Assembly (NCBI RefSeq): GCF_039540515.1
Contig: NZ_BAABFA010000011.1
Coordinates: 124,001 to 188,000, forward strand
Origin: Nemorincola caseinilytica
Lineage (GTDB): Bacteria > Bacteroidota > Bacteroidia > Chitinophagales > Chitinophagaceae
Reading direction: 5' to 3'
Length of the DNA stretch: 64,000 nt
Positions 7,403 through 16,853 of the stretch are shown here, one piece after another. Numbering within the stretch: the stretch's first letter is position 1; each line of letters begins with the position of its first letter. Made by a program: the position numbers and the translations under genes. Under the pieces are notes generated by a model that was given only the letters and a program-made list of their open reading frames with translations, was not told the DNA's origin and did no database searches.

Positions 7403-8878
7403 CTATATGCTGGCCATCTGCACCTTCTGCTGTATCTCCATCAGGTTCTCCTTGTATTCGGCATCGGTGGCCATCAGGTTCTCTACCGTTTGGCAGGAGT
7501 GTATGACCGTAGTATGATCGAAGCCGCCGAAGTGATCGCCTATGGTCTTGAGCGACTGCTTGGTGAACTTCTTGGCAAAATACATGGTTATCTGGCGGGC
7601 CAGCACTACCTCGCGCTTGCGCGTTTTGGTAAGCAGCTTATCATATGGCACATGGTAGTAGTCGCATACCATTTTCTGAATGTTCTCTATGGTCATTTCG
7701 CGCGCGGCCGTCTTCACGAAGTTCTTCATCACGCGCTTGGCTATGTCCAGGTCTATTTCTTTCTTGTTCAGCGTGGCCTGTGCAAAGAGGGCTATGAGCG
7801 CACCTTCCAGCTCGCGTACGTTGCTCTGCACATTGTATGCCACATAGCGTACCACCTCATCGGGTATCTCCAGGCCTTCCTGCTTCATCTTCACGCGCAG
7901 TATGGCTTGGCGTGTTTCGAAGTCGGGTGCCTGTATATCGGCATTGAGGCCCCAGCGGAAGCGGCTCAGCAGGCGTTCCTGCATACCTTCCAGGTCGCGC
8001 GGGGCGGTATCGCTGGTAAGTATTATCTGTTTGCCGTTCTGGTGCAGGTGGTTGAAGATGGCGAAGAACACATCCTGTGTCTTTATGGCCGATACGAAAA
8101 GGTGTATATCGTCCATGATGAGCACATCGATGAGCTGGTAGAAGTGAATGAAATCGTTCACTTCATTGTTCTTCGAGTGGTCTATGAACTGGTTGATGAA
8201 TTTCTCGGCGCTTACATACAGTACCGACTTATTGGGGTGCAGCCTGCGCACCTCGTTGCCTATGGCCTGTACCAGGTGGGTCTTGCCCCAGCCCACACCA
8301 CCGAACACTACCAGCGGATTGAAGGCAGTGGCACCGGGCTTCTGGGCCACATGTATGCCTGCAGAGCGGGCTACGCGGTTGCAATCGCCCTCTACATAAT
8401 TATCGAAGATGTAATTGCTGTTCAGCTGCGGGTCTATCTGCATGCGCTTCAGGCCCGGTATGGCATATGGTGTCTTTATGCTGTGCGGGTCGTCCCACTT
8501 CAGCGGCATGTCCACATAGTTATTATCGCGCGCAGGCTTGCTCTGGGTACTACCCGGCATGTTCACCGATACCGGCTTGCGGGTACTGCTCTCCATCATT
8601 ATCCTGTACTCCAGCCTGCCTTCCTTGCCTAATACCCTTTTTATGGTCTTGCCCAGTAGTTCTACATAGTGCTCCTCAAGCCATTCGTAAAAGAACTGGC
8701 TGGGCACCTGCAGTGTGAGCACATTGCCCGACAGGTTGACGGCCTTGATGGGCTCGAACCATGTCTGGTATGTACGCCAGCTAAGGTTATCTTTTATTAT
8801 CACCAGACATTTTTCCCAAAGTTGTTCCGCCTCGGTAAGAAGATCGTTGTTGATAGTATTGTAATGATCGTTCGCCAT
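7403..8878 (-). CDS. dnaA: Chromosomal replication initiator DnaA
   Basis: 491 residues. Domain I at the N-terminus (LWEKCLVIIKDNLSWRTYQTWF) for DnaB and self-interaction, a variable domain II (~95-150), AAA+ domain III with Walker A FGGVGWGKTHL (~190-200) and Walker B VLIMDDIHLF (~255), sensor and arginine-finger regions, and domain IV with a DnaA-box-binding signature near residue 440. That signature reads GGFDHTTVIHSC, whereas E. coli has Arg at the third position (Arg399, which contacts the DnaA box). The upstream 630 bases are AT-rich and gene-free. Confidence 0.97.
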   Translation of the reverse strand: MANDHYNTINNDLLTEAEQLWEKCLVIIKDNLSWRTYQTWFEPIKAVNLSGNVLTLQVPSQFFYEWLEEHYVELLGKTIKRVLGKEGRLEYRIMMESSTRKPVSVNMPGSTQSKPARDNNYVDMPLKWDDPHSIKTPYAIPGLKRMQIDPQLNSNYIFDNYVEGDCNRVARSAGIHVAQKPGATAFNPLVVFGGVGWGKTHLVQAIGNEVRRLHPNKSVLYVSAEKFINQFIDHSKNNEVNDFIHFYQLIDVLIMDDIHLFVSAIKTQDVFFAIFNHLHQNGKQIILTSDTAPRDLEGMQERLLSRFRWGLNADIQAPDFETRQAILRVKMKQEGLEIPDEVVRYVAYNVQSNVRELEGALIALFAQATLNKKEIDLDIAKRVMKNFVKTAAREMTIENIQKMVCDYYHVPYDKLLTKTRKREVVLARQITMYFAKKFTKQSLKTIGDHFGGFDHTTVIHSCQTVENLMATDAEYKENLMEIQQKVQMASI

Positions 8879-9507
8879 GTTTTATATAAAGAGAACTGTC
8901 GTTGTTATTTTTAGTTTTCTGTTTTCTCATTTACCGGCAAAAGAGGTCGACAATGCACCAGCGAAATGTTATCTCGCTTCAAGTATCTTTTGTTTTCTCG
9001 TTTACCTAAAGTTATTGTTTTTTTTACGAAGCCTCAACTCTTTTTCACTGTCCATTTGTGGTTCCCTTCTGTCTTACAGCGGGAGGACGAAATTGCTAAC
9101 AAATTGTTGAAAAAAAAAATCAGACCGTACTTGTTTGTTTAGCGAAACTTACAGAATGACATCTGGTGTTTTGGGGGCTATTGTGATGCTGCGATGATGG
9201 TGTGCAAGTACACAAGTGTGTGTGCATGAACGCAAGTGTGCCGGTGGTCTGAAATGCGCTGCTGTAGCGGTTTTTAGCACGTTTCATCATCTGTTGATGT
9301 GATATGGATAGGACTATTTTTTAACAAAACAAAATTATTAACAAAAAAGGAGCGCGTTGAAAAATGCCTGTTTCCCGTTAACAAAAACGAGTGTGCATAA
9401 GTAGGTGTAGTGCACATTTTTTTTGTCATTTTTTTGTGAGCGGAATGTGCTATTTTTTAACGGGAAAAGCAGCAATGTGATCTATGTAATGAAGGTGTGT
9501 ATCACTG
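8879..9507. other. Gene-free AT-rich region upstream of dnaA, possible origin
   Basis: 629 bases without a credible gene. It holds one exact match to the DnaA box TTATNCACA (TGTGCATAA, 9392-9400, reverse orientation), three TTAACAAAA repeats (9321, 9338, 9378), several A/T runs and a GTGTG/CAAGTGTG-rich stretch (9190-9250). These are the kinds of elements found at oriC and in the dnaA promoter, but a single exact box is weak evidence and Bacteroidota origins are not always next to dnaA. Confidence 0.35.
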
Positions 9508-11232
9508 TTATTCACTCAGCATTCTCACGGCCTCATCCAGCACCTCGTCCTTGCCTGCGGCAATGCCTTTTATGGTAGGTCTTACTTCTTTGTCTATTCT
9601 TAGACCTTCTACTTGTGTGGCGGTACCATCGGGGTAGAAAATACCCACACCCGAAAGCCATGTGCGTATGCCGCCGGGCAGCACTATCTCTGCCGTGGCA
9701 CCATTGGCGCCCGCTGTTCTGCTGCCTATTACTTGGGCGCCGTTCATAGACCGCAATGCCAGGGACTGGTACTCTGCACTGCTGTGCGTGGTCTCATCTA
9801 CCAGTATCATCAGCTTGCCTGTATAGTGCTTTCCTTTTTCGCCACCGGTCAGTATGGGGTCGCCGAACTCGAACAGGCCGGGTATATCTATGTTCATAGT
9901 GGTCTGTTTTGCGAATGCAGAGGCCTCGGGCTTCAGCCATGCCGTATAACCTGCCATCATAGATACGGCAGGGTAGCAGCGCATATCTACTATTATGCCT
10001 TTTGCATTTTCGAAAGAAGCCTGTATGTTCTTCAGGTCGCTGCCTGCGAGACCGGCGGGGTATATATAGCCGATGTTGCCTGCCAGCATTCTGTACCCTT
10101 GCTCATTTGTGTGCCAGGCATCGGCCTTTCGCATCCACTCTGCTACGCGTATGCGGGGTACTGTTATATCCCTGCGTTCGCCATTGCGCGATATAGAGAG
10201 CTTTGCCGAAGCACCTGCACCGCGCAGCAGGAAGCCGTCTGCGCCCGCCATCGCAGCCAGTTTGGCCTGATGATTGGAGGCGGGTACGATATCGAGATAC
10301 TTGCGTATGAGGTCTATCATGCCCATGCCATCTATCATTTCTATCACATCGCCGGGCTTTATGATGCCGGTTATGTTCAGGGTGTCTTTGTAATAACCCG
10401 TTACCACAAGCTGGTCTTCGACGAAACGTGCTTTGAAAGGAGTGATGTATATACCCTTGTGCGTCTCCAGGGCTTTGCTCCTGGCGTCCAGCCGGCCATG
10501 CCCGTCATTGATGCGGGTAAAGAGCCTGAGACAGGCAAGCTGGTAGGCCAGCGTATCGCCCGCATTGGCGAACTCCTGCACCATATCGGCCAGCATACGG
10601 CCACGGTTGCGGGTGGCGTGCCTGTTGGGGGCATAGTATTGTACTATGTTCCAGTAACGGTAAAGGGCCAGCAGACGCATACCTGCATCAGGGTAAGGAG
10701 TGGCATCATACGGGCGCTCGTTCAGGAACTCGGGGTTGCCCTCGGTGGCCATCTTCACATATTGCCTGTTCTTACTGCTTTCCCGGTTCTTTTTTATGCT
10801 ATCCAGCTTGCTGCGCAGGCTTTGCGGCACGGTAGTGATGAACAGGCTTGCATAGTCGGGGCCGGTGAAGGTCTTTGCTTCGTTGGTATTGGTAACGCAT
10901 TTACGGCATGCTGCAGGCACACCCATCCTATCGACCCAGCGCTCCATGATGGCATAGGAAGAGTCCATGTTCGCAGCGGCTATCACCTGTGGCATTACCC
11001 GGAACAGCTCGGCATCCATATCGACAGCGCCTGATGTGGCATCAGGATGGTGATATTTGAGGAAGCCCCATAACATACCTAGGTGAGCAAGCTCTGTAGC
11101 CTTGGTATCGTGCAGCCATACCTCTTTGATACCCGATCCGCTGCGGAAAGTGGTATCGCCGGCGGGGCGGCCGATAGCTACAGATGTAAATAAAAACATG
11201 CATACAGAGAAGGTAAGTAGAGATATGCGCAT
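9508..11232 (-). CDS. S41-family C-terminal-processing-like peptidase, exported
   Basis: 574 residues from the ATG at 11232, which gives a clean signal peptide (MRISLLTFSVCMFLFTSVAIG); the frame is open 15 codons further up but without a signal at its start. A helical N-terminal domain (~30-250) is followed by a PDZ-like segment (ITGIIKPGDVIEMIDGMGM) and the S41 core, with nucleophile region ETTHSSAEYQSLAL and the GSRTAGANGATAEI strand. S41 enzymes cleave unstructured C-termini in the periplasm. A TACTTTCG near-match to the -7 consensus lies at 11253-11260. Substrate unknown. Confidence 0.85.
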   Translation of the reverse strand: MRISLLTFSVCMFLFTSVAIGRPAGDTTFRSGSGIKEVWLHDTKATELAHLGMLWGFLKYHHPDATSGAVDMDAELFRVMPQVIAAANMDSSYAIMERWVDRMGVPAACRKCVTNTNEAKTFTGPDYASLFITTVPQSLRSKLDSIKKNRESSKNRQYVKMATEGNPEFLNERPYDATPYPDAGMRLLALYRYWNIVQYYAPNRHATRNRGRMLADMVQEFANAGDTLAYQLACLRLFTRINDGHGRLDARSKALETHKGIYITPFKARFVEDQLVVTGYYKDTLNITGIIKPGDVIEMIDGMGMIDLIRKYLDIVPASNHQAKLAAMAGADGFLLRGAGASAKLSISRNGERRDITVPRIRVAEWMRKADAWHTNEQGYRMLAGNIGYIYPAGLAGSDLKNIQASFENAKGIIVDMRCYPAVSMMAGYTAWLKPEASAFAKQTTMNIDIPGLFEFGDPILTGGEKGKHYTGKLMILVDETTHSSAEYQSLALRSMNGAQVIGSRTAGANGATAEIVLPGGIRTWLSGVGIFYPDGTATQVEGLRIDKEVRPTIKGIAAGKDEVLDEAVRMLSE

Positions 11233-11437
11233 ATGGGGTGTGGTTCCAGCGGCGAAAGTAAGACGATCTTGCCGCAAGTTATATGTATGCCATTGTTAAT
11301 GCCTGTTAAGCACCGGGACCGTGAATGACAGGCCGGAACCAAGGAACAAAAAATGCAGCATACAGAGGTGCGTCCGTTCTTTTAGCTTTCGTGGATATAT
11401 AGATGGGGTTTTACTATAAACTTAACAATTGGGGTGT

Positions 11438-11445
11438 TATTTTTG
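11438..11445 (+). promoter_or_regulatory. -7 box of the sensor kinase gene
   Basis: TATTTTTG fits TAnnTTTG and ends 16 bases before the ATG at 11462, which supports that start over an in-frame codon at 11429. Confidence 0.5.
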
Positions 11446-11461
11446 TTCAGCACATACCCGC

Positions 11462-12754
11462 ATGAACGCCCGCAAGATCTATCCGCTCATAGTTGTGCTC
11501 ATCACCCTTTCGGTGGTGGGTATACTGTTCATCCAGATGTCGTGGATAAACAATGCCATAAAGCTGAAGCATGAAGAGTTTCAGCGGTCGGTGGACAATG
11601 TGCTGAAACAGACCCGCGAAACTGTATTTGGCAAATACCTGACCAAACAGACAAACTATATACTGGACGAGGACTCCCGCCGTTTTTACCTTGCCAACCA
11701 TTTTACAATAGAAGGTTCTTTTACCAAAGACGAGATAACCGAGATAATAAGGCGTGAGCTGAAGAATAGCAACATAAAGCAGAGTTCCTTCGAGTACTGC
11801 ATCACCAATATATATAAGAACGTCATTCTGCACTCCGACCATTTCACTGCGGCCGATATGGAGGGTGCATACAGGGTAGAGCTGGCCCCCGAAGACTCTT
11901 ACAGGGCCAGGGAGACGCTCTTCCTATCTATAAGAGAGGATAAGAATCTCATCATTCGCGAGATGGGGTGGATGATAGTGGCCTCTATAGTGTTCACCAC
12001 CATCATAGTGCTGGCCTTTGCGGTAACGGTGCGCACGCTCTTCAACCAGAAGAAACTATCGGAAATAAAATCGGACTTTATCAATAATATGACGCATGAG
12101 CTGAAAACGCCTCTTGCCACTATATCGCTTGCCATAGATGCGCTCACCAATGAGAAGGTGATACATGATACGGACAAGATAAAGATATACAGCGGCATGA
12201 TAAAGGAGGAGAACAAGCGCATGAACAAGCAGGTGGAGAAGATACTGCAGGCCGCAAGACTGGAGAAGGAGGAGATAAAACTGACGCTGCAGAAACTGGA
12301 TGCACACCAGGTGATAAGCAAAGTGGCCCACAATATGGCCCTGCAGATACAGGAGAAGAACGGATCGATAGACCTGCGGCTGGCAGCTACCGATGCTGTG
12401 GTGGAGGCCGATGAGGTACACTTCTCGAACATCATCTTCAACCTGCTGGACAATGCCATGAAATACTCTACCGAGGCCCCGAAGATAGTAGTAGAGACCC
12501 TGAAGCATGGCAATGGCATGCTGACCATAAAGGTGAAGGACAATGGTATAGGTATGGACAGGGAGACGCAGGCGCGCATCTTTGAGAAATTCTACCGTGC
12601 ACATACCGGGAACATACACAATGTAAAGGGCTTCGGCCTGGGCCTGAGCTATGTGAAAGCCATAGTAGAGGCGCATGACGGCCGTATAAAAGTAGAAAGT
12701 GCCCCCGGTAAAGGAAGCACTTTCACTATCACACTACCCGGAGGTATCAGGTAA
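11462..12754 (+). CDS. Membrane sensor histidine kinase, orphan
   Basis: 430 residues. The first TM helix is at ~6-26 (YPLIVVLITLSVVGILFIQM), then a ~135-residue periplasmic sensor region, and a second TM at ~162-185. HisKA follows with the phospho-accepting His in MTHELKTPLA (~H210), then HATPase_c with N box NIIFNLLDNAMKYS, G1 box VKDNGIGMD, F box IFEKFYRAH and G2 GFGLGLSYVKAIVEAHDG. There is no HAMP domain. No response regulator lies next to it: the following gene is on the opposite strand, ending 6 bases away. The sensed signal is unknown. Confidence 0.93.
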   Translation: MNARKIYPLIVVLITLSVVGILFIQMSWINNAIKLKHEEFQRSVDNVLKQTRETVFGKYLTKQTNYILDEDSRRFYLANHFTIEGSFTKDEITEIIRRELKNSNIKQSSFEYCITNIYKNVILHSDHFTAADMEGAYRVELAPEDSYRARETLFLSIREDKNLIIREMGWMIVASIVFTTIIVLAFAVTVRTLFNQKKLSEIKSDFINNMTHELKTPLATISLAIDALTNEKVIHDTDKIKIYSGMIKEENKRMNKQVEKILQAARLEKEEIKLTLQKLDAHQVISKVAHNMALQIQEKNGSIDLRLAATDAVVEADEVHFSNIIFNLLDNAMKYSTEAPKIVVETLKHGNGMLTIKVKDNGIGMDRETQARIFEKFYRAHTGNIHNVKGFGLGLSYVKAIVEAHDGRIKVESAPGKGSTFTITLPGGIR

Positions 12755-12760
12755 AAAATA

Positions 12761-13351
12761 TCACATCACGGTACAGAGGCCTTTGATGACCGCTGCGAGG
12801 CGCACGGCATCGTATATGCGCTGGTCGCTGGCACCCTGTTCCTTTACCGAATGCTCGTGCGAGGTAACACAGCGCTCGCAGCCATTGACGGCCGATATGG
12901 CCAGGCTCATGAGCTCGAACAGGGGCTTACCCATCACCGGATTCATCATTATGCTCATGCGTAGCCCGGCGGGTTGCTTGTTGTAGAACTCATTGGCGTG
13001 CATGTAGTGGCGGAAGCGGTAAAAGATATTGTTGAGGGCCATCATAGAGGCGCAGGCGTGTGTCTCGGCTATCTCTTCGGCGTTGGCACCCTCGGCGTTG
13101 GCTCTTTTCTCGAATGCGGCTATCAGTATATCGTTCTTCTCATTGGCGGCTATGGAAAGCGCCAGAATAGCAGCTTCTTTTTTGGTCATACTGGCACTGT
13201 TCAGCACGCCGTTCACGTTCAGTTTCATGTCGCGCAGGTAGCGCTGATTCACGGCGGCCATTGCCTCCAGGCTTTTGCTGGTATGGCCGGCATCTATACC
13301 CAGGTCCTGGAAGAAGGTCTGTATGGTCTCGTTGGTGGTGGTAGTATTCAT
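12761..13351 (-). CDS. ahpD: AhpD-like alkylhydroperoxidase (carboxymuconolactone decarboxylase fold)
   Basis: 196 residues from the ATG at 13351 (MNTTTTNETI). The C-terminal half holds the CxxC active site in NGCERCVTSHEHSV, the proton-relay Glu/His pattern and helices typical of AhpD. AhpD reduces AhpC using electrons from a thiol or lipoyl carrier. The AhpC-type peroxiredoxin gene lies directly upstream on the same strand, separated by a hairpin at 13481-13520, which fits the classic AhpC/AhpD pairing. Confidence 0.88.
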   Translation of the reverse strand: MNTTTTNETIQTFFQDLGIDAGHTSKSLEAMAAVNQRYLRDMKLNVNGVLNSASMTKKEAAILALSIAANEKNDILIAAFEKRANAEGANAEEIAETHACASMMALNNIFYRFRHYMHANEFYNKQPAGLRMSIMMNPVMGKPLFELMSLAISAVNGCERCVTSHEHSVKEQGASDQRIYDAVRLAAVIKGLCTVM

Positions 13352-13390
13352 GTTCGTTCGTTTATAATAATGTACTTGCAAGTAAAATGT

Positions 13391-13447
13391 TCAGCCCCTC
13401 CCATCCCTGCCTGCGGCAGGCAGGCTACCCCAAGGGGAGGTGAGGTA
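13391..13447. repeat. G/C-rich palindromic intergenic repeat
   Basis: CCCCTCCC (13395-) and its partner GGGGAGG (13434-) flank an inner palindrome CTGCCTGC/GCAGGCAG. It resembles the CCCTCTCC-AAA-GGAGAGGG repeats near 38.2, 47.1, 47.2 and 57.2 kb. Confidence 0.6.
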
Positions 13448-13480
13448 GAGTATTCGTGTTTTGAAAAACTATCCAAGTAA

Positions 13481-13520
13481 AAGGCCTTCCGCAGCATAGT
13501 ACGCAGCAACGGAAGGCCTT
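13481..13520 (-). terminator. Hairpin between ahpC and ahpD
   Basis: An 11-bp perfect stem (AAGGCCTTCCG / CGGAAGGCCTT) with an 18-base loop downstream of the peroxiredoxin gene. It could terminate or reduce transcription into ahpD. Confidence 0.65.
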
Positions 13521-13537
13521 CTTATATGGTTCAGTAA

Positions 13538-14095
13538 TTAGCCTACTGCGGGTTCCAGTGTAGCCTCGCCTTTGCTCCAGTTGCAGGGGCACAGCTCATC
13601 TGTCTGCAGGGCATCCAGCACGCGCAGTACCTCTGCTACGTTACGGCCTACTGACAGGTCGTTAACGCATACCCAGCGTACTATACCATCGGGGTCTATG
13701 ATGTAGGTAGCGCGGTAGGCCACCCTTTCATCGGCAGAAAGTATACCCAGCTCATCGGCCAGCGACTTGGATGTGTCGGCTATCATAGGGAAACGCAGGT
13801 CGCGAAGATCGTTGTGAGACATGCGCCAGGCGTGGTGTACATATTCGCTATCTGTAGATGCACCGAGGAGGATGGTATCGCGATCGGTGAAGTTGGTGTA
13901 GTTCTTATTGAACTCAGCTATCTCTGTAGGGCAAACGAAGGTAAAATCCTTTGGCCACCAGAACATCACAGCCCACCTGCCATCTATATCCTTGTTGCTG
14001 ATCTCTTTGAATTCATTGCCTTTTTCGATACTTACTACCGATCGTTTTTCGAACTCGGGGAACTTCATGCCCACGGTCACAAAATTGTTTGCCAT
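13538..14095 (-). CDS. ahpC: AhpC/TSA-type peroxiredoxin
   Basis: 185 residues. It reduces hydrogen peroxide and organic peroxides in the cytoplasm. The peroxidatic Cys is in DFTFVCPTE (about residue 54) with the conserved upstream Thr and Pro; a later Cys pair in DELCPCNW (~171-173) is the likely resolving site, as in the AhpC type served by AhpD. The Trp-rich start (WAVMFWWPKDF) and the YRATYIIDPDG strand are typical. It starts at 14095; 157 bases of unassigned sequence lie upstream. Confidence 0.94.
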   Translation of the reverse strand: MANNFVTVGMKFPEFEKRSVVSIEKGNEFKEISNKDIDGRWAVMFWWPKDFTFVCPTEIAEFNKNYTNFTDRDTILLGASTDSEYVHHAWRMSHNDLRDLRFPMIADTSKSLADELGILSADERVAYRATYIIDPDGIVRWVCVNDLSVGRNVAEVLRVLDALQTDELCPCNWSKGEATLEPAVG

Positions 14096-14252
14096 AGTTT
14101 CTTTTTCTTGTTGTTTTTAATTGCGGTGCAAATATCGGTCATTAGGAACAGTAATACCTGTTCCTGGTCATTGTGTTTGGCTATAAAAGAATAGGATAAT
14201 TCAATCTCCCGGTAGCGCGAATTGATATTGCATATGCTACAGACGGTCAGTA

Positions 14253-14549
14253 TCAGTTGAGAGAAATGCCCGGTATGGCAGCGGGTATGGTGTTGTGGAA
14301 TAGCAAAGGATGGCATACTACCTCTGTAAAATACTGGTAGAGCGGGAAGCCCAGTACCAGTTCCATAGCCTCCTGTTCATCCTCGGCATTGATGACACAC
14401 CATACCATATTGCGCGCGGCCGATACGCTGTAAGAAAGTACACGTCCCTCCGCTGACAGCTTATTGATATGCGCCCTGTGCAACGGTATGGTGGCCGCCA
14501 TGCTATCGGTCATTTCGGGTAACTCCAGTTGAAAAAGAAAAGCAGCCAA
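14253..14549 (-). CDS. Small dimeric alpha-beta-barrel-like protein (YciI/muconolactone-isomerase type)
   Basis: 98 residues. The sequence opens with a strand AFLFQLELP, has IPLHRAHINKLSAEGRVLSYSVS and a later VWCVINAEDEQEAMELV helix, and ends in EVVCHPLLFHN. This layout fits the ferredoxin-like fold of YciI and muconolactone delta-isomerase-like proteins, which bind small hydrophobic molecules as dimers. No catalytic residue is certain and the ligand is unknown. It may share a transcript with the large exported protein downstream, but 49 bases separate it from the preceding stop. Confidence 0.6.
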   Translation of the reverse strand: MAAFLFQLELPEMTDSMAATIPLHRAHINKLSAEGRVLSYSVSAARNMVWCVINAEDEQEAMELVLGFPLYQYFTEVVCHPLLFHNTIPAAIPGISLN

Positions 14550-14599
14550 TGTTACCTATTTATAGTTAAATAATAGCAGACAGGGGCCGTTGTTCCGGC

Positions 14600-16648
14600 T
14601 TATCGCAGCAGCGTCACGTTCCCTTTCTTGTTTATGCGTTTACCACTTTTGCAGAAGCCGTCCGCCTCATATACATACACGCCTTCTTCTGCCAGCGAAC
14701 CGTTGAACAGGCCGTCCCATTTCTGGTTGGGGTCGGTGGTGGTGAATACAAGCTGGCCATACCTGTTGTATACATGCAGGTAGTTCAGCTTAGACAAAGA
14801 GTTGTTAGAGACACCGAACCTGTTGCTTCCCGGGTGGGGGCTTGTGGGCGAGAAAGCGTTGGGGATGTTGAAGTCCTCGCAGCTTACGCGTACGGTTACG
14901 GTATCCATGGCCATACATGCGTAACCTTCGCCTATCTCTATCACCTTCAGGTAGTAGGTAAAATCATTAGGTGGGTTCACATAAGGATTGGCCACATTGC
15001 TGTCGCTCATATACTGGTAGGGCGACCAATGATAGACGTAATTGCCAACCGATGTGAAGGGGCCTCCTATGATAGAGATGGCGCCATCCTTTATCCACCT
15101 GTCGGGGCCTGCATCAGCATTCACCTTCACTACATTCACGCGTATGGCAGTGTCTACTATACAGCCGAAGGGGTAGTACAGTGTGTAGCGGTATGTGGTA
15201 GAGTGGTCGGGGTAGATGCGCACAGAATCGACATAGATATTGGTAGTGTCTATGTTGTGGCCTGCAGCCCACCTTATAGAGTCGGCAAGGGTAGATACCG
15301 CATAGAGGCGCAGCGTATCGCCCTGGCAGAGCGTGGTATCGTTATTGCGGTAAAGGGTAGGGGGCGCCAGTACTGTTATATCCTGGCAGTCTACACGCTG
15401 GGTAGGCATACCTTCGTCCACTACATAGTACACATTATACACGCCGGGGCTGGTGTAGGAGTATATGGGAGGATCGACCTCGGTGAAAGAAGGTATGGTA
15501 GCGCTGGTGCATTGGTTGAAAGATATGCGGGTGAGGCTGCTGTCGCGGCCATTGGTAACGAAGGCCGTTACAGTGTCCTTATCGCGCAGGAAGCCGGATA
15601 TGGCAGTAGGGAAGTTCATGCCGCCTACTACGCTGTAGGTGATGCCTACATAGTCGGTAAGGAGGGGCATTCTTGCCTTGGGCATACGCACCTCTACGAG
15701 CTGTGAAGTGGTACTGTCGGTGATGTAGAGGTGGAAATAGTTACAATCGCGTACCAGCGACAGGGACGATGGTTTCAGTACCCTGAAGAGGAAGTCGCCG
15801 AGGTTGTAACCTACGGGAGTAAGTGTATCGAGCGTAGTGCCGAGGTCTATCCTGGCTATGGTGCTGTTGCCGAAGTTGGATATGAACAGGTGCCACTCGC
15901 CATTGTCGTATGCAGCGGCAAGGTCTGACGGGAAGTTCAGCACACCATCGGGGTTGTTGAAGTTCCTGGCAGTAGGGGTGATGGATGGATTGAAGGCAAA
16001 ATCGAGCTGTACAAGGTTGCTGGAACCGTAGTTGACCACATAACCCAGCCAGCGACCACTGGCGTCTTTAGCTACAAAGAGACCTTTGGGGTGGAAGAGC
16101 GCATTTCCTGTATTGCCAAAGTTGGCGATGTTGGGCTTGGGGTTGTTGAGGTGGCGGCCGAAATCTACGCGGGCAAGCTCTGACGTAGCGGCTTCGAAAC
16201 CACCTGCCACGAACAGGTGCCACTTGTGCGAAAAGGTATCATAAGCCATGTAGACCGTAGTAGGGTTCTCCGGCAGGCCACCGGCAAGGTTGCCGAAATT
16301 GGTGATGGACGGCACATTGCTGAGGCTATTGCCGAAGTTGAGGCGAAGCAGTTCTGTGGTCTTGGCATTGACAACGAAGCCGTAAAAATTGCCGCTGTCA
16401 TTGGCTATTTCCATGCCGGCAGGTATACTGAAGTCGAAGTTGTCGCCCATATAGGTACCAGAGGGCGCATTGAAGAGGTAGCCGGAGCAGAAGCCCCAGA
16501 AGTAGGACCTGCCATCGAATACTTTGCTGGATAGTTTCACGGGTTGGTTGACACAGACCGTATCGGGAGAATTGAACAATGTCTGCGCGAACGAACCAGT
16601 GACCAGCGACACCATCAATATCGCTATAAGAAGCAAGCGTTTTTTCAT
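14600..16648 (-). CDS. Large exported protein with repeats and a type-B T9SS (gliding-type) C-terminal domain
   Basis: 682 residues. Signal peptide MKKRLLLIAILMVSLVTGSFA. Residues ~90-370 contain about five repeats built around ELARVDFG or NFGNTGNALFHPKG motifs, suggesting a beta-propeller. A PKD/Ig-like segment follows (PPIYSYTSPGVYNVYYVVDEG) and a second one near 500-590. The end matches the CHU_C/gliding-motility-associated C-terminal domain: PNAFSPTSPHPGSNRFGV, YNRYGQLVF, WDGLFNG and VYVYEADGFCKSGKR. Such proteins are exported by the type IX system and held at the cell surface. Likely surface adhesion; the ligand is unknown. Confidence 0.88.
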   Translation of the reverse strand: MKKRLLLIAILMVSLVTGSFAQTLFNSPDTVCVNQPVKLSSKVFDGRSYFWGFCSGYLFNAPSGTYMGDNFDFSIPAGMEIANDSGNFYGFVVNAKTTELLRLNFGNSLSNVPSITNFGNLAGGLPENPTTVYMAYDTFSHKWHLFVAGGFEAATSELARVDFGRHLNNPKPNIANFGNTGNALFHPKGLFVAKDASGRWLGYVVNYGSSNLVQLDFAFNPSITPTARNFNNPDGVLNFPSDLAAAYDNGEWHLFISNFGNSTIARIDLGTTLDTLTPVGYNLGDFLFRVLKPSSLSLVRDCNYFHLYITDSTTSQLVEVRMPKARMPLLTDYVGITYSVVGGMNFPTAISGFLRDKDTVTAFVTNGRDSSLTRISFNQCTSATIPSFTEVDPPIYSYTSPGVYNVYYVVDEGMPTQRVDCQDITVLAPPTLYRNNDTTLCQGDTLRLYAVSTLADSIRWAAGHNIDTTNIYVDSVRIYPDHSTTYRYTLYYPFGCIVDTAIRVNVVKVNADAGPDRWIKDGAISIIGGPFTSVGNYVYHWSPYQYMSDSNVANPYVNPPNDFTYYLKVIEIGEGYACMAMDTVTVRVSCEDFNIPNAFSPTSPHPGSNRFGVSNNSLSKLNYLHVYNRYGQLVFTTTDPNQKWDGLFNGSLAEEGVYVYEADGFCKSGKRINKKGNVTLLR

Positions 16649-16752
16649 AAACCTATCTGTATAAGATACTATAAGTGACGATGCAGCAATATGAACCGTG
16701 AGTTCGGGCAGTGTTTTTCAAAGAAAAATACTGTGCACGACCTACCGTGGCC

Positions 16753-16760
16753 TATTTTTG
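16753..16760 (+). promoter_or_regulatory. -7 box upstream of the S46 peptidase
   Basis: TATTTTTG fits TAnnTTTG. It lies 93 bases before the start at 16854, so the leader would be long. Confidence 0.35.
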
Positions 16761-16853
16761 CAACGTGCCTAATATTCCGCTAATATAAACATCTTAGCCG
16801 GAATACTTTAATAGCAAAGGTGTATATTTATTTCCGCAAATCAAAACCGATAT

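Noticed and set aside
7388..8632. 414-codon plus-strand frame opposite dnaA
   Set aside because: Shadow of dnaA.
9613..11034. 473-codon plus-strand frame opposite the S41 peptidase
   Set aside because: Shadow of a gene with clear S41 motifs.
14774..15706. 310-codon plus-strand frame opposite the type-B-sorted protein
   Set aside because: Shadow; His/Tyr/Val-rich with no domain.
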